Shown in pieces: positions 9,763 through 17,781 of a DNA stretch of 64,000 nt. The DNA is taken from assembly GCF_009818105.1 (NCBI RefSeq), contig NZ_CP046564.1:4278001-4342000 (forward strand). The letters run 5' to 3'. The notes under the pieces are model-generated. The model saw only the letters and a program-made list of their open reading frames with translations. It ran no database searches and had not been told where the DNA came from. The DNA is from Bacillus sp. N1-1 (GTDB lineage Bacteria > Bacillota > Bacilli > Bacillales > Guptibacillaceae). How positions within the stretch are numbered: position 1 is the stretch's first letter; every line of letters starts with the position of its first letter. The translations under genes were made by a program, and so were the position numbers.

Positions 9763-9875
9763 TCCTTAGTACCTCCTTCAATCGCAATTGTCCGCTATCA
9801 TTTTATCACAATTACCTGAATGGATTCATGTCACAGCCATTCACGGTTTTATCGGAATTGATTTTAGATTACCCC

Positions 9876-9904
9876 TTGTCAAACGCGTTTATTACGAATA
9901 TTAT
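9876..9904 (+). promoter_or_regulatory. sigma-A promoter of the purine permease gene
   Basis: TTGTCA, a 17-bp spacer and TATTAT, each one mismatch from consensus. It sits 46 bases before the ATG and overlaps the upstream PurBox half. Confidence 0.7.
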
Positions 9905-9933
9905 AGTATTTGTGCTTAAAAAACGTTCGTATT
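9889..9933 (+). promoter_or_regulatory. PurBox pair (PurR operator)
   Basis: Two inverted boxes with CGAA (9895-9898) and TTCG (9926-9929) cores flanked by A/T runs, 27 bases apart. The B. subtilis pur operon boxes have the same arrangement with about 26 bases between cores. The first box overlaps the -10 and the second lies in the early leader, fitting repression by PurR in the absence of PRPP. Confidence 0.65.
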
Positions 9934-9949
9934 TAATGGAGGTCTTACC

Positions 9950-11266
9950 ATGTTTAACTCCTTTTTCCGCTTGAAAGAAAATGGAACAAACGTTAAAACA
10001 GAATTTCTTGCAGGATTAACCACTTTCCTTACAATGGTATATATCGTAATTGTTAACCCAATTATCCTATCTTCAACAGGGGTTCCGTTCGATACTGTCT
10101 TTATCGCAACGATTATTGCAGCCGTTGTCGGAACACTGTGGATGGGATTATTCGCAAATTACCCAATCGCAATCGCACCTGGTATGGGTCTAAATGCTTA
10201 CTTCGCATTTTCCGTCGTAGGTGGACAGGCAGGCGTATCCTATCAAGTCGCCTTTGGCGCTGTTTTCATTGCGGGATTATTATTTATTATTCTTTCTCTA
10301 ACCCCATTCCGTGAGAAACTAATTGAAGCGATTCCGACAAATCTTAAGCTTGGTATCACAGCTGGAATTGGCTTATTCATTGCGTTTATCGGCCTTCGCA
10401 TGACAGGTATTATCGTCGCTGATGAAGAGAACCTTGTTGGTCTTGGAAACCTTCATTCTCCTGAAGTGCTTTTAGCGCTTGTTGGCCTGATCATTACGCT
10501 CATTCTCATGGTGCGTAACGTTCCTGGGGCACTATTCTTCGGCATGATTGTCACTGCGATGATTGCGATCTTCACAGGACAGCTTGAATTTAAAGAAGGC
10601 TTCATGCAAACACCTTCGGCTCCTGAATTCTTCATTTTCGGAAGCCCACTTCAGGCGATTAAAGATATGGTTGAATACGGCTTATACGCCGTTGTGTTCT
10701 CCTTCTTACTCGTTACTTTATTTGATACGACCGGTACGATGGTTGGCGTTGCTGAGCAAGCTGGTTTAATGAAAGGGAAGAAAATGCCGCGTGCACGTCA
10801 GGCACTTCTTGCTGACTCGATCGGCACAACAGTTGGAGCCATTTTTGGAACAAGCCCTACAAGTGCTTATCTTGAATCCTCTGCAGGCGTTGCGGCTGGT
10901 GGTAGAACTGGTTTAACATCTGTCGTCGTTTCAATCTTGTTCATCGTCTCTGCGTTCTTTGGCCCACTCGTCGGCTCTCTATCAGGTCTTGCGGCGATTA
11001 CAGCACCAACGCTCATTATCGTCGGAAGCTTAATGATTGGCGCCGTTGGCAAAATTGATTGGAGTGAGTTTGACGAAGCATTTCCAGCTTTCTTAATCAT
11101 TCTTACAATGCCGCTAACCGCAAGTATTGCAACAGGAATCGCTCTTGGCTTTATTACGTACCCTATTTTAAAAGTTGTTAAAGGAAAATGGCGCGACGTT
11201 CATCCGCTTCTGTATCTTTTCGCCGTACTATTCTTCTATCAACTTGCTTTTCTGCCTCATGCATAA
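9950..11266 (+). CDS. NCS2-family purine permease (guanine/hypoxanthine type, PbuO/PbuG-like)
   Basis: A polytopic transporter of 438 residues with about 12-14 hydrophobic segments. The signatures are ANYPIAIAPGMGLNAYFAFSVV near residues 70-90, TLFDTTGTMVGVAEQAGLM near 255, and GTSPTSAYLESSAGVAAGGRTG near 300, which define the AzgA/PbuG branch of NCS2. It imports hypoxanthine/guanine (or adenine) with protons. TTMVYIVIVNPIILS and the following region read closer to PbuO than to PbuG, but I cannot settle this without alignment. AATGGAGG precedes the ATG. PurR control is suggested by the PurBox pair. There is no guanine riboswitch in the 187-base leader. Confidence 0.88.
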   Translation: MFNSFFRLKENGTNVKTEFLAGLTTFLTMVYIVIVNPIILSSTGVPFDTVFIATIIAAVVGTLWMGLFANYPIAIAPGMGLNAYFAFSVVGGQAGVSYQVAFGAVFIAGLLFIILSLTPFREKLIEAIPTNLKLGITAGIGLFIAFIGLRMTGIIVADEENLVGLGNLHSPEVLLALVGLIITLILMVRNVPGALFFGMIVTAMIAIFTGQLEFKEGFMQTPSAPEFFIFGSPLQAIKDMVEYGLYAVVFSFLLVTLFDTTGTMVGVAEQAGLMKGKKMPRARQALLADSIGTTVGAIFGTSPTSAYLESSAGVAAGGRTGLTSVVVSILFIVSAFFGPLVGSLSGLAAITAPTLIIVGSLMIGAVGKIDWSEFDEAFPAFLIILTMPLTASIATGIALGFITYPILKVVKGKWRDVHPLLYLFAVLFFYQLAFLPHA

Positions 11267-11268
11267 TC

Positions 11269-11300
11269 AAAAGCTCTGCCCTCGCGGCAGAGCTTTTTTT
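11269..11300 (+). terminator. Terminator of the purine permease gene
   Basis: Stem AAAGCTCTGCC / GGCAGAGCTTT with a 5-base loop, then a run of T residues. Confidence 0.9.
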
Positions 11301-11409
11301 ATCTTCTGAAAAATCGACTTAATGTGTTACCATGGCTTCTATTTGTGAAAAATTGCTTAGAGAAGAGCCCGTTTCTAATACAGGTAACGTCCTTGTGATC
11401 AATGATGAC

Positions 11410-12441
11410 CTATACCCAGCGCATCATTTTCTTCTCTTCACTGCTCTTTAATGCAAGCTCAATTACTTTAATAACGTTAAGCGCTTCTTCAGCAGTGACC
11501 GGTGGCGAACTATTTTCTTTCAGTGCCTGATAAACTTCCTTGTAGTACGTTTGATAAGATCCAGGTAAGGTCTTCACAACGTGATCACCTTCTTCATTCG
11601 AAAGCACACCGAACTGCTCTCGCGCTTCTTCTCCCCAACCTGCGTCCCCGGGAACTCTTCCCGCTATCAACGCTTTCTCTTGAGGATCAATGCCCCATTT
11701 TAAGAATGAGCCCTTAATTCCATGAATTTGATAACGCGGCCCATGTTTATTTACGAGAGAGCCACCATGAAGAATCACTCTCTTTTTTCCATAATGCAGA
11801 ATAAGATGAAAGTAGTCATCTGTTTTGCCTTCTTCGCGCTGGGCCATGATATCCGCATAAACGCCGTCCGGTTTCCCAAAGAGGGTGAGCGCCTGGTCAA
11901 TTAAATGGGAACCGAGGTCAAATAGGATGCCAGAACCTTTCTTGTCTTGTTCTCGCCAGCGATCACGTACCTCCGCACGATAGCGATCATAATGAGCCTC
12001 GTAAGTGGTGACCGACCCAAGCTGCTCTTCCTTTACGAGCTGCTGAATAGTGAGAAAATCACTATCGTAGCGTCTGTTATGGTACACGCTTAACAAACGG
12101 TCATTTTCTTCTGCAACCGCAATGAGGCGCTCCCCTTCTTCTACACTAACAGTGAATGGCTTTTCAAGAACAACATGCTTTCCTGCTTCAAGAGCCTGTT
12201 TGGCCATTGGAAAATGAAACTCATTCGGTGTCGTAATAATGACCAGCTCGATTTCCTCATCGGTTAACAACTCCTCCATAGACGACACAACATTCATTTC
12301 TGGAAATGAACGATGGACCTTGTCTGCATTCGAAGAAACGACTGTTGAAATCGTTAATCCCTCTACCGCTTCAATGACTGGTGCATGAAACGTTGCCCCT
12401 GAAAATCCAAAACCAACTAAACCTACTTTTACTTCTCTCAT
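11410..12441 (-). CDS. Gfo/Idh/MocA family oxidoreductase (scyllo-inositol dehydrogenase-like)
   Basis: 343 residues from the ATG at 12441, chosen because GGGAGTGAG lies upstream. The N-terminal Rossmann fold has VGLVGFGFSGATFHAPVI. The conserved EKPFTV motif (catalytic Lys) lies near residue 97, followed by YHNRRYDSDFLT and the C-terminal beta-sheet domain with the GSHLIDQALTLFG active-site His. The sequence resembles NADP-dependent IolW (YvaA) of B. subtilis. It probably oxidises or reduces a cyclitol or sugar in the cytoplasm. No sugar-utilisation neighbours are present, so the substrate is open. Confidence 0.82.
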   Translation of the reverse strand: MREVKVGLVGFGFSGATFHAPVIEAVEGLTISTVVSSNADKVHRSFPEMNVVSSMEELLTDEEIELVIITTPNEFHFPMAKQALEAGKHVVLEKPFTVSVEEGERLIAVAEENDRLLSVYHNRRYDSDFLTIQQLVKEEQLGSVTTYEAHYDRYRAEVRDRWREQDKKGSGILFDLGSHLIDQALTLFGKPDGVYADIMAQREEGKTDDYFHLILHYGKKRVILHGGSLVNKHGPRYQIHGIKGSFLKWGIDPQEKALIAGRVPGDAGWGEEAREQFGVLSNEEGDHVVKTLPGSYQTYYKEVYQALKENSSPPVTAEEALNVIKVIELALKSSEEKKMMRWV

Positions 12442-12613
12442 TTTTCTCACTCCCATGTTATAAGTCTTTTGAACCCTTTTTCCAATTCGACAAGAAAGCA
12501 CAAATTACTCGACTTCTTTTTCCAAATTTTGATGCTAATAAACGATTATACTAATGTTCAGACGGGTATTTATGTAATGAATTCGAAACATTTGTAAAGA
12601 AGGTGGCTTTATT

Positions 12614-13042
12614 ATGAAAAAAACCCTTTATTCCCCTATTATGATCAGTTTCATTCTTGGATTACTTGCTTCTCTCATTTATACGATCATTCTAGCAGCA
12701 GGCGGCTATCATCACACTGGATTAGCTGGCTTCTTTTCAATTCTCACCATCCTGGTAGCTTATCTTCTACTTTCGACGTACTGGCTTCCTACCCTTCTTG
12801 AAATAAAAACGACGATTGCGCTCGGAGCCGGAATTACGTTCCATGTTATTAGTTCTTTCACACTCGTCGTTATGATGGCAGGTACGTTACCGGAGATTTC
12901 AGAACTGCTTCTCCCTTACTTAAGTACACTCCTTATTTCTTTTCTAATCATGATCATCATTCTTATCGCTGGAATGATTGTTGGAAAAGTTGATTTCACG
13001 AAGTTTACTACTAGAGATAAGAAAATGTCGATGAAAGGTTAA
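12614..13042 (+). CDS. four-helix membrane protein, unknown function
   Basis: 142 residues with four clear hydrophobic helices at roughly 8-30, 38-58, 68-92 and 100-127, and a short charged C-terminal tail (KFTTRDKKMSMKG). AAGGTGG precedes the ATG. I do not recognise a family. It is a single gene with its own strong terminator, divergent from the Gfo/Idh/MocA gene. No motif suggests transport or enzyme activity. Confidence 0.65.
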   Translation: MKKTLYSPIMISFILGLLASLIYTIILAAGGYHHTGLAGFFSILTILVAYLLLSTYWLPTLLEIKTTIALGAGITFHVISSFTLVVMMAGTLPEISELLLPYLSTLLISFLIMIIILIAGMIVGKVDFTKFTTRDKKMSMKG

Positions 13043-13046
13043 TTTC

Positions 13047-13087
13047 AACAACAAAAGGTGCCCGGACCGGGGCACCTTTTGTTGTTT
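13047..13087. terminator. Strong bidirectional terminator between the membrane protein gene and ywgA
   Basis: A 17-bp perfect stem (AACAACAAAAGGTGCCC and its complement) with a GC-rich top. The T/A-rich lower stem supplies a U-tract in both directions. Confidence 0.85.
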
Positions 13088-13112
13088 ATTAATCTATTGT
13101 GCCAAAATGGCA

Positions 13113-13607
13113 TTAACAGCCAAGCTTTTCCATAAAAGCGTAGGCTTGCTCAATTTCATCTTCAGAATAATTTTGCTTCCGTTTAATCGTATGAACCTTC
13201 TCAACAACTTCTTCTTTTGTCAGGCGATCGAAAAAAAGAATCGTTGAAACGAGTTCAAGAAAACGGGAGCTCTGGCTATTAATTTCACTGATACACTGAC
13301 GAAGCTCTGGCAATTCAAAATCGTAATGACCTAGAAATTCGTCGCCTTCTTCCGTTACTGCATACTTATATTGGTAATAGTTCCCTTTACTTTCTTTCAC
13401 TTCTGTGACAAGACCAAGGTTACAAAGTTCCTCTACTCTTAGTGTTAACTCTTCAGAGTAAGGACCATAGAAATGAAATTGATATTTCTCGTTAAATGGA
13501 AACTGCAACTTTTTGCAAATGTAGATGATCTTTTGTAGTTTCTTACGTCCAATGACCTCTCCGGCTTCTTTCAACACAGCTATCACTTTCGCGTGATCTT
13601 CTAGCAA
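13113..13607 (-). CDS. ywgA: YwgA family protein
   Basis: 164 residues starting with LLEDHAKVIAVLKEAGEVIGRKK. I place the start at TTG 13607 because GGGAGGGG lies 6 bases upstream and homology to YwgA begins there. The longer frame to 13658 runs through the ribosome site. Conserved features are KKLQKIIYICKKL and FHFYGPYSEEL, with a winged-helix-like layout (GLVTEV...YQYKYAVTEEG) resembling PadR/DUF4065-type helix-turn-helix proteins. The function is unknown. It lies downstream of ywfO as in B. subtilis. Confidence 0.8.
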   Translation of the reverse strand: MLEDHAKVIAVLKEAGEVIGRKKLQKIIYICKKLQFPFNEKYQFHFYGPYSEELTLRVEELCNLGLVTEVKESKGNYYQYKYAVTEEGDEFLGHYDFELPELRQCISEINSQSSRFLELVSTILFFDRLTKEEVVEKVHTIKRKQNYSEDEIEQAYAFMEKLGC

Positions 13608-13671
13608 CCTGCACCCCTCCCATGTACTTTTTACAGGTTGTCCAAAAAGCAATCTCACTTTATCAGATGAG

Positions 13672-13713
13672 GTTCAAAAGCAATGAAGGCGATCCACGCC
13701 ACTTCTTTTGAAC
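13672..13713 (-). other. Imperfect hairpin between ywfO and ywgA
   Basis: Nine-bp outer arms GTTCAAAAG / CTTTTGAAC, an internal loop, then an inner GGCG/CGCC helix. It follows ywfO by 65 bases but has no U-tract, so it is only a possible terminator or RNA stabiliser. Confidence 0.4.
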
Positions 13714-13777
13714 ACAAACCAGCATAACCTGTAGCGGAAGCGAACTTCATGCCAGGACTGCCTTTCTTTTTGAACAG

Positions 13778-15061
13778 CTAATCGATTTGAAGCAATGACT
13801 TAATACGACGAGTAGCATCTGTATTTCCTTCAAGAATAAAGTCTGCAGGGAAATACAGTTTATGATCGGTTCTTTTTTTACCGGAAATGGCTTCCACCAC
13901 ATCAGATTCACGCGAAAGCTCACGTAAATCGCCACCAGGTTTTAATAGATGTATCGGTAACCGTTCTTCTTCTTCACCGGGCCGATAGAAATCATACGGC
14001 AAATCGGAAGATGAATCAACCACTAGATAATAATCAGGGTCAATCCCCGCTTCGTGAAAGGAATCATGTAGCTCTCTCCACGCATTCATCTGCTGCATCG
14101 GGTTAAATTCGATGTATTTAAATAACCTACGATTCATAAACCGTTCGCATAGATCGCTCAGGATATGGTCATTCTCCTCCTGCCAGATCTGGAAATAAAA
14201 CATCACAACAGAATCATCCAACTTCAAAAAATCTTCAAGACTAATATCTTCTTTAAAAAGTGAATAGAAGTGAATCGGATCATGTTGAAAGTGATAGCCC
14301 TGCTCAAATAAAGCCTTTGCGCGATGAAGAATTTTACTTAAAATCACCTCTGCACTTCGCGTCACAGGATGAAAATAAATTTGCCAGTACATTTGATAGC
14401 GACTCATAATATAGTCTTCTACAGCATGCATACCACTTTGCTTTATGACGATTTGATCGTCACCCGGGCGCATCACGCGTAGAATACGCTCAATATCAAA
14501 TTGACCATAACTTACCCCTGTAAAATAAGCATCGCGAAGAAGATAGTCCATTCGATCCGCATCGATTTGGCTTGATATTAAGCTAACAACAAGTTTATTA
14601 TCATGCGTTTTGGCAATCACATCAGCAACTTGAAGCGGGAAATCATCGCTCACCCTTCGTAGTACCTTGTTGATCTCAGTGTCACCTAGAATAACCATCC
14701 GCGTAAAATCTTCATGATCAAGGTTAAATACTTTTTCAAAGGAGTGTGAAAAAGGCCCATGCCCAACGTCATGCAATAGAGCTGCGCACATGCTTAACAG
14801 CCTATTCTTTTCATCCCATCCCTCATATTGAGAGAAAATCTCGTTAATACGCCTCACAATCTCATAAACACCGAGTGAGTGACTGAAGCGACTATGTTCT
14901 GCCCCGTGAAAAGTAAGATACGTTGTTCCGAGCTGGCGAACTCTACGCAAACGCTGGAATTCTTTCGTGCCAATCAGATCCCAGATTAAACGGTATCGAA
15001 CATGGATATAGCGATGGACAGGGTCTTTAAATACTTTTTCTTCGTTTAATCGTTCGAGCAT
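13778..15061 (-). CDS. ywfO: HD-domain phosphohydrolase YwfO (dNTPase-like)
   Basis: 427 residues. The HD-type metal site is formed by H61 (EHSRFSHSLG), H97-D98 (LLHDVGHGPFSHS) and a later Asp in SSQIDADRMDYLLRD. This matches the dGTPase-like/SAMHD1-related family of YwfO, reported to act on phosphates of deoxynucleotides and related nucleotides. Start choice: the frame is open to 15220, but a promoter -10 lies at 15098-15103, so the ATG at 15091 would sit at the transcript 5' end. The ATG at 15061 has AAGGAG 11 bases upstream and aligns with the family N-terminus (LNEEKVFKDPVH). Confidence 0.88.
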   Translation of the reverse strand: MLERLNEEKVFKDPVHRYIHVRYRLIWDLIGTKEFQRLRRVRQLGTTYLTFHGAEHSRFSHSLGVYEIVRRINEIFSQYEGWDEKNRLLSMCAALLHDVGHGPFSHSFEKVFNLDHEDFTRMVILGDTEINKVLRRVSDDFPLQVADVIAKTHDNKLVVSLISSQIDADRMDYLLRDAYFTGVSYGQFDIERILRVMRPGDDQIVIKQSGMHAVEDYIMSRYQMYWQIYFHPVTRSAEVILSKILHRAKALFEQGYHFQHDPIHFYSLFKEDISLEDFLKLDDSVVMFYFQIWQEENDHILSDLCERFMNRRLFKYIEFNPMQQMNAWRELHDSFHEAGIDPDYYLVVDSSSDLPYDFYRPGEEEERLPIHLLKPGGDLRELSRESDVVEAISGKKRTDHKLYFPADFILEGNTDATRRIKSLLQID

Positions 15062-15097
15062 TCCGCGGCAGGCTCCTTCCGTCAAATTCATCCCTTC

Positions 15098-15126
15098 ATT
15101 ATATACCACCCCATAACAAATGAAAA
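15098..15126 (-). promoter_or_regulatory. sigma-A promoter of ywfO
   Basis: Minus-strand TTTTCA, a 17-bp spacer and a perfect TATAAT. The -35 coincides with the U-tract of the upstream terminator. Confidence 0.65.
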
Positions 15127-15154
15127 CCTTCCCCCGGGCTGTGATGGGAGAAGG
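15121..15154 (-). terminator. Terminator of the symporter gene
   Basis: Minus-strand stem CCTTCTCCC / GGGGGAAGG with one G-U pair and a 10-base loop, followed by TTTTCATTTG. A second GC-rich hairpin (15225-15244, AGAGGGG/CCCCTCT) lies closer to the stop but has no U-tract. Confidence 0.6.
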
Positions 15155-15253
15155 CTCATGTTGTTTGGGTAGATAAAAAGAATGGAAACGAATAAAGCTG
15201 ATCGTCAAATCATTCTGCATATAGAGAGGGGGACGTGCCCCTCTTAATCCATG

Positions 15254-16486
15254 TTATAGAACAGTTTCAACTTTTTTCCCGTCCCGTTTTTCTTCTGATT
15301 TTGCGACATACATCGCACAAGCCGCGTCACCTGTAATGTTAACAGCTGTACGCGTCATATCGAGAAGACGGTCAACGGCAAGAATTAAGCCGATCGGTTC
15401 GACAGGTAAACCTACTTGCTTTAGAACCATTGCGAGCATAATGAGTCCTACTCCTGGTACACCTGCAGTACCGATACTAGCGAGTGTCGCCGTAACTACA
15501 ACAATAATAAGCTGTGTAAAGGTTAAATCAACACCGGTAATTTGAGCAATAAATATCGTTGCAACACCTTGCATAATCGCCGTTCCGTCCATGTTGATTG
15601 TCGCTCCAAGCGGTTGGACAAAACTACTGATTTGCTTTGGTACTTTCAGATTTTCCTGAGCGGTTTTCATTGAAACTGGAAGCGTACCGCTACTAGAAGA
15701 AGTACTGAAAGCAACTGCCATCGCTGGCGCAAAAGCTTTGTAGAATTTAATTGGATTCTCTTTACATAAGAAGTAAATCGCACTACCATATGTGAAGAGA
15801 AAATGAATGAGCAAAGCTCCTAGTACAACGAGGAAATACATTCCCATCGATTGTAGCGCTTCTTTCCCCTGTCCACCAACGGCAGAAGCGATTAGCGCAA
15901 AAGCACCGTATGGCGCTGTTTCCATAATGATTTTAACAAGATACATCATAACGTCGTTACCTTGTTCAAACAGATTACGTAGTGCTTTCGTGCGTTCTCC
16001 AAGAATCGCAAGGGCAAAACCTACGAAAATAGCAAATGCGATAATTTGAAGCATGTTTCCTTCAACCATCGCTTGAATGGGATTGGTTGGAATGATATTA
16101 ATAATTGTATCCAATACAGGAGGTGCTTCTTCAGCTTTAAAGTCTGAGTTTCCTGAGAACGATCCTTCAACACCTGGTTTAATTAAGTAAGCAAGTGCCA
16201 TTGCAATCGAAATGGCAATCGTTGTTGTAACAAGGAAAAACGCAACTGTTTTTCCGCCCATTCGGCCAAGCTTCTTCGGATCGCTTATTCCGGCTGTTCC
16301 TACTACGATAGAGAAGAATACGATTGGTACAACGAGCATCTTAATTAAGTTCAGAAAGATTTGCCCAACAGGACCAAATAAATATTGATCGACAGGTCCG
16401 AAGGCATCTGGTGCAAATAGATTAAAGATCACACCAACAAGAATACCTAGAACAAGACCTGCAATAATTTTAACTGTTAGCTTCAT
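15254..16486 (-). CDS. dicarboxylate/amino acid:cation symporter (GltP/DctP family)
   Basis: 410 residues with eight membrane helices and two re-entrant loops. The DAACS signatures are the serine-rich loop AFSTSSSSGTLP near residue 258, GATINMDGTAIMQG near 295, and the tip motif GVPGVGLIML near 345. It imports glutamate/aspartate or C4-dicarboxylates with protons or sodium. I chose the second ATG (16486) because AAAGGGG lies 8 bases upstream. The first ATG (16492) is only 2 bases from that site. A sigma-A promoter lies about 200 bases upstream. Confidence 0.92.
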   Translation of the reverse strand: MKLTVKIIAGLVLGILVGVIFNLFAPDAFGPVDQYLFGPVGQIFLNLIKMLVVPIVFFSIVVGTAGISDPKKLGRMGGKTVAFFLVTTTIAISIAMALAYLIKPGVEGSFSGNSDFKAEEAPPVLDTIINIIPTNPIQAMVEGNMLQIIAFAIFVGFALAILGERTKALRNLFEQGNDVMMYLVKIIMETAPYGAFALIASAVGGQGKEALQSMGMYFLVVLGALLIHFLFTYGSAIYFLCKENPIKFYKAFAPAMAVAFSTSSSSGTLPVSMKTAQENLKVPKQISSFVQPLGATINMDGTAIMQGVATIFIAQITGVDLTFTQLIIVVVTATLASIGTAGVPGVGLIMLAMVLKQVGLPVEPIGLILAVDRLLDMTRTAVNITGDAACAMYVAKSEEKRDGKKVETVL

Positions 16487-16682
16487 AAACATGTCCCCTT
16501 TCGTCTCATCGACTTAGATACCATCATCGTGTGCATAATACGGACCGCACAATGCTGGCTAATTTCTGCTTTATGTAGATTTTTCTTATGATCTTAGTCA
16601 TACATGAAAGCTCTTACATAGATTACCATTTCTTTTTTATCTATACCCGCTCGCTCGCTAACTTGAAACTACCGTAATTATC

Positions 16683-16710
16683 ATTATATCATTTTAGACA
16701 ATTCTCGCAA
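16683..16710 (-). promoter_or_regulatory. sigma-A promoter of the symporter gene
   Basis: Minus-strand TTGCGA, a 16-bp spacer and a perfect TATAAT. Confidence 0.6.
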
Positions 16711-16854
16711 TTTCCTTTTTTTCGCAAGCCCTCATTTTCCTTTAGAAATCGAAGTTTTATAGGAAAATAAGGGGTGAAATTGGGTAAAAAGGATCAGCGG
16801 TTTTGTCATCACCCGGGAAATACTGTCGGATGATGTCTTAAAACTCCTTTCGTC

Positions 16855-16863
16855 TGCTATAAT
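16855..16863 (+). promoter_or_regulatory. extended -10 promoter of lipL
   Basis: TGCTATAAT is an extended -10 (TGn plus perfect TATAAT) 34 bases before the lipL ATG. The -35 region is poor, as is common for extended -10 promoters. Confidence 0.65.
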
Positions 16864-16897
16864 AAGAACGATTAGTACGTGAAAAAGGGGTAAGAAA

Positions 16898-17734
16898 ATG
16901 GGAAACAACGATTCAATTCTTTATCAGCCAAAATGGCGGATTATTGATCAATCAACCCTTGGCCCGTCGTTTGATGCTCTCCAATCGTTCGCAATGGATG
17001 ATACGCTTTGCAATTCCGCTGGAAGCGGCGAATCACCACCAATTTTGCGCTCATGGGTTCATCACAATACGATTGTCCTTGGCATACAAGATACGCGCCT
17101 TCCTTATTTTGAAGAGGCCGTTCACTATTTAAAATCTCTAGGGTATCGAGTAATCGTAAGAAACTCCGGAGGCCTTGCCGTCGTCCTTGATGCAGGCGTC
17201 TTAAATCTCTCACTCGTCTTAGCTGAAAAGCAACAGCAAATTGATATTGATACAGGGTACGAAGCGATGGTCGATTTTGTACAGGAAATGCTAGCACCGT
17301 ACAATGTCACCATCGAAGACCGTGAAATTGTTGGTAGTTACTGTCCTGGTCGCTATGACTTAAGCGTTAATGGAAAAAAATTCGCCGGTATTTCCCAGCG
17401 CAGACTTCGCGGAGGGGTCGCTGTACAAGTCTACTTATGCGTTGATGGAAGCGGAGCGGGGCGAGCATCTGTGATCCAGGAGTTTTATAAACGAGGTGTG
17501 GATGGAGAAGCAACGAAATTCACCTATCCCGAAATTGTTCCAGAAACAATGGCTTCGTTAAGTGAATTAATTGGAGAAGAATTAACCGTTTCAGACATGA
17601 TGATGAAAACGCTGAAAACGCTAAAGACGTATTCCGAATCAATGACAACGGCACACCTTTCGATTCCTGAGCTTTCTCTTTATGATTACAATTACCAGCG
17701 CGTCTTTACGCGTAATGAAAAAGTGCTCGGTTAA
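16898..17734 (+). CDS. lipL: octanoyl-[GcvH]:protein N-octanoyltransferase
   Basis: 278 residues of the LplA/LipB/LipL cofactor-transferase fold. [19 protein letters not shown] (residues 88-106) forms the acyl pocket. Cys149 in GSYCPGRYD is at the position of the catalytic cysteine of LipL, followed by the Lys of [10 protein letters not shown]. LipL moves octanoyl groups from GcvH to E2 subunits of 2-oxoacid dehydrogenases by amidotransfer, as required in firmicutes lacking a direct LipB route. A ribosome site AAGGGG precedes the ATG. It converges on pta over a shared terminator. In B. subtilis it is ywfL, close to pta. Confidence 0.9.
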   Translation: MGNNDSILYQPKWRIIDQSTLGPSFDALQSFAMDDTLCNSAGSGESPPILRSWVHHNTIVLGIQDTRLPYFEEAVHYLKSLGYRVIVRNSGGLAVVLDAGVLNLSLVLAEKQQQIDIDTGYEAMVDFVQEMLAPYNVTIEDREIVGSYCPGRYDLSVNGKKFAGISQRRLRGGVAVQVYLCVDGSGAGRASVIQEFYKRGVDGEATKFTYPEIVPETMASLSELIGEELTVSDMMMKTLKTLKTYSESMTTAHLSIPELSLYDYNYQRVFTRNEKVLG

Positions 17735-17739
17735 TTTAA

Positions 17740-17775
17740 AAAAAGTCCCCTGAAGGAATGCCTTCAGGGGATTTT
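17740..17775. terminator. Bidirectional terminator between lipL and pta
   Basis: Perfect 11-bp stem TCCCCTGAAGG / CCTTCAGGGGA with an AATG loop. TTTT follows on plus and AAAAAA precedes it, giving a U-tract on minus. Confidence 0.9.
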
Positions 17776-17781
17776 CATATC

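Larger units (their letters stand above)
16487..16897. other. 410-base divergent intergenic region (symporter / lipL)
   Basis: It holds one promoter for each side (described separately), a long AT-rich leader for the symporter, and a copy of the ACCCGGGAAATA motif at 16811. I see no ORF with a ribosome site and no riboswitch consensus. Confidence 0.5.

Noticed and set aside
9763..9949. Guanine riboswitch before the NCS2 permease
   Set aside because: The leader after the predicted start is only about 40 bases and has no three-way junction or conserved purine aptamer sequence.
15062..15220. N-terminal extension of YwfO to 15220
   Set aside because: The extension crosses a terminator hairpin and the promoter -10, and does not align with the family N-terminus.
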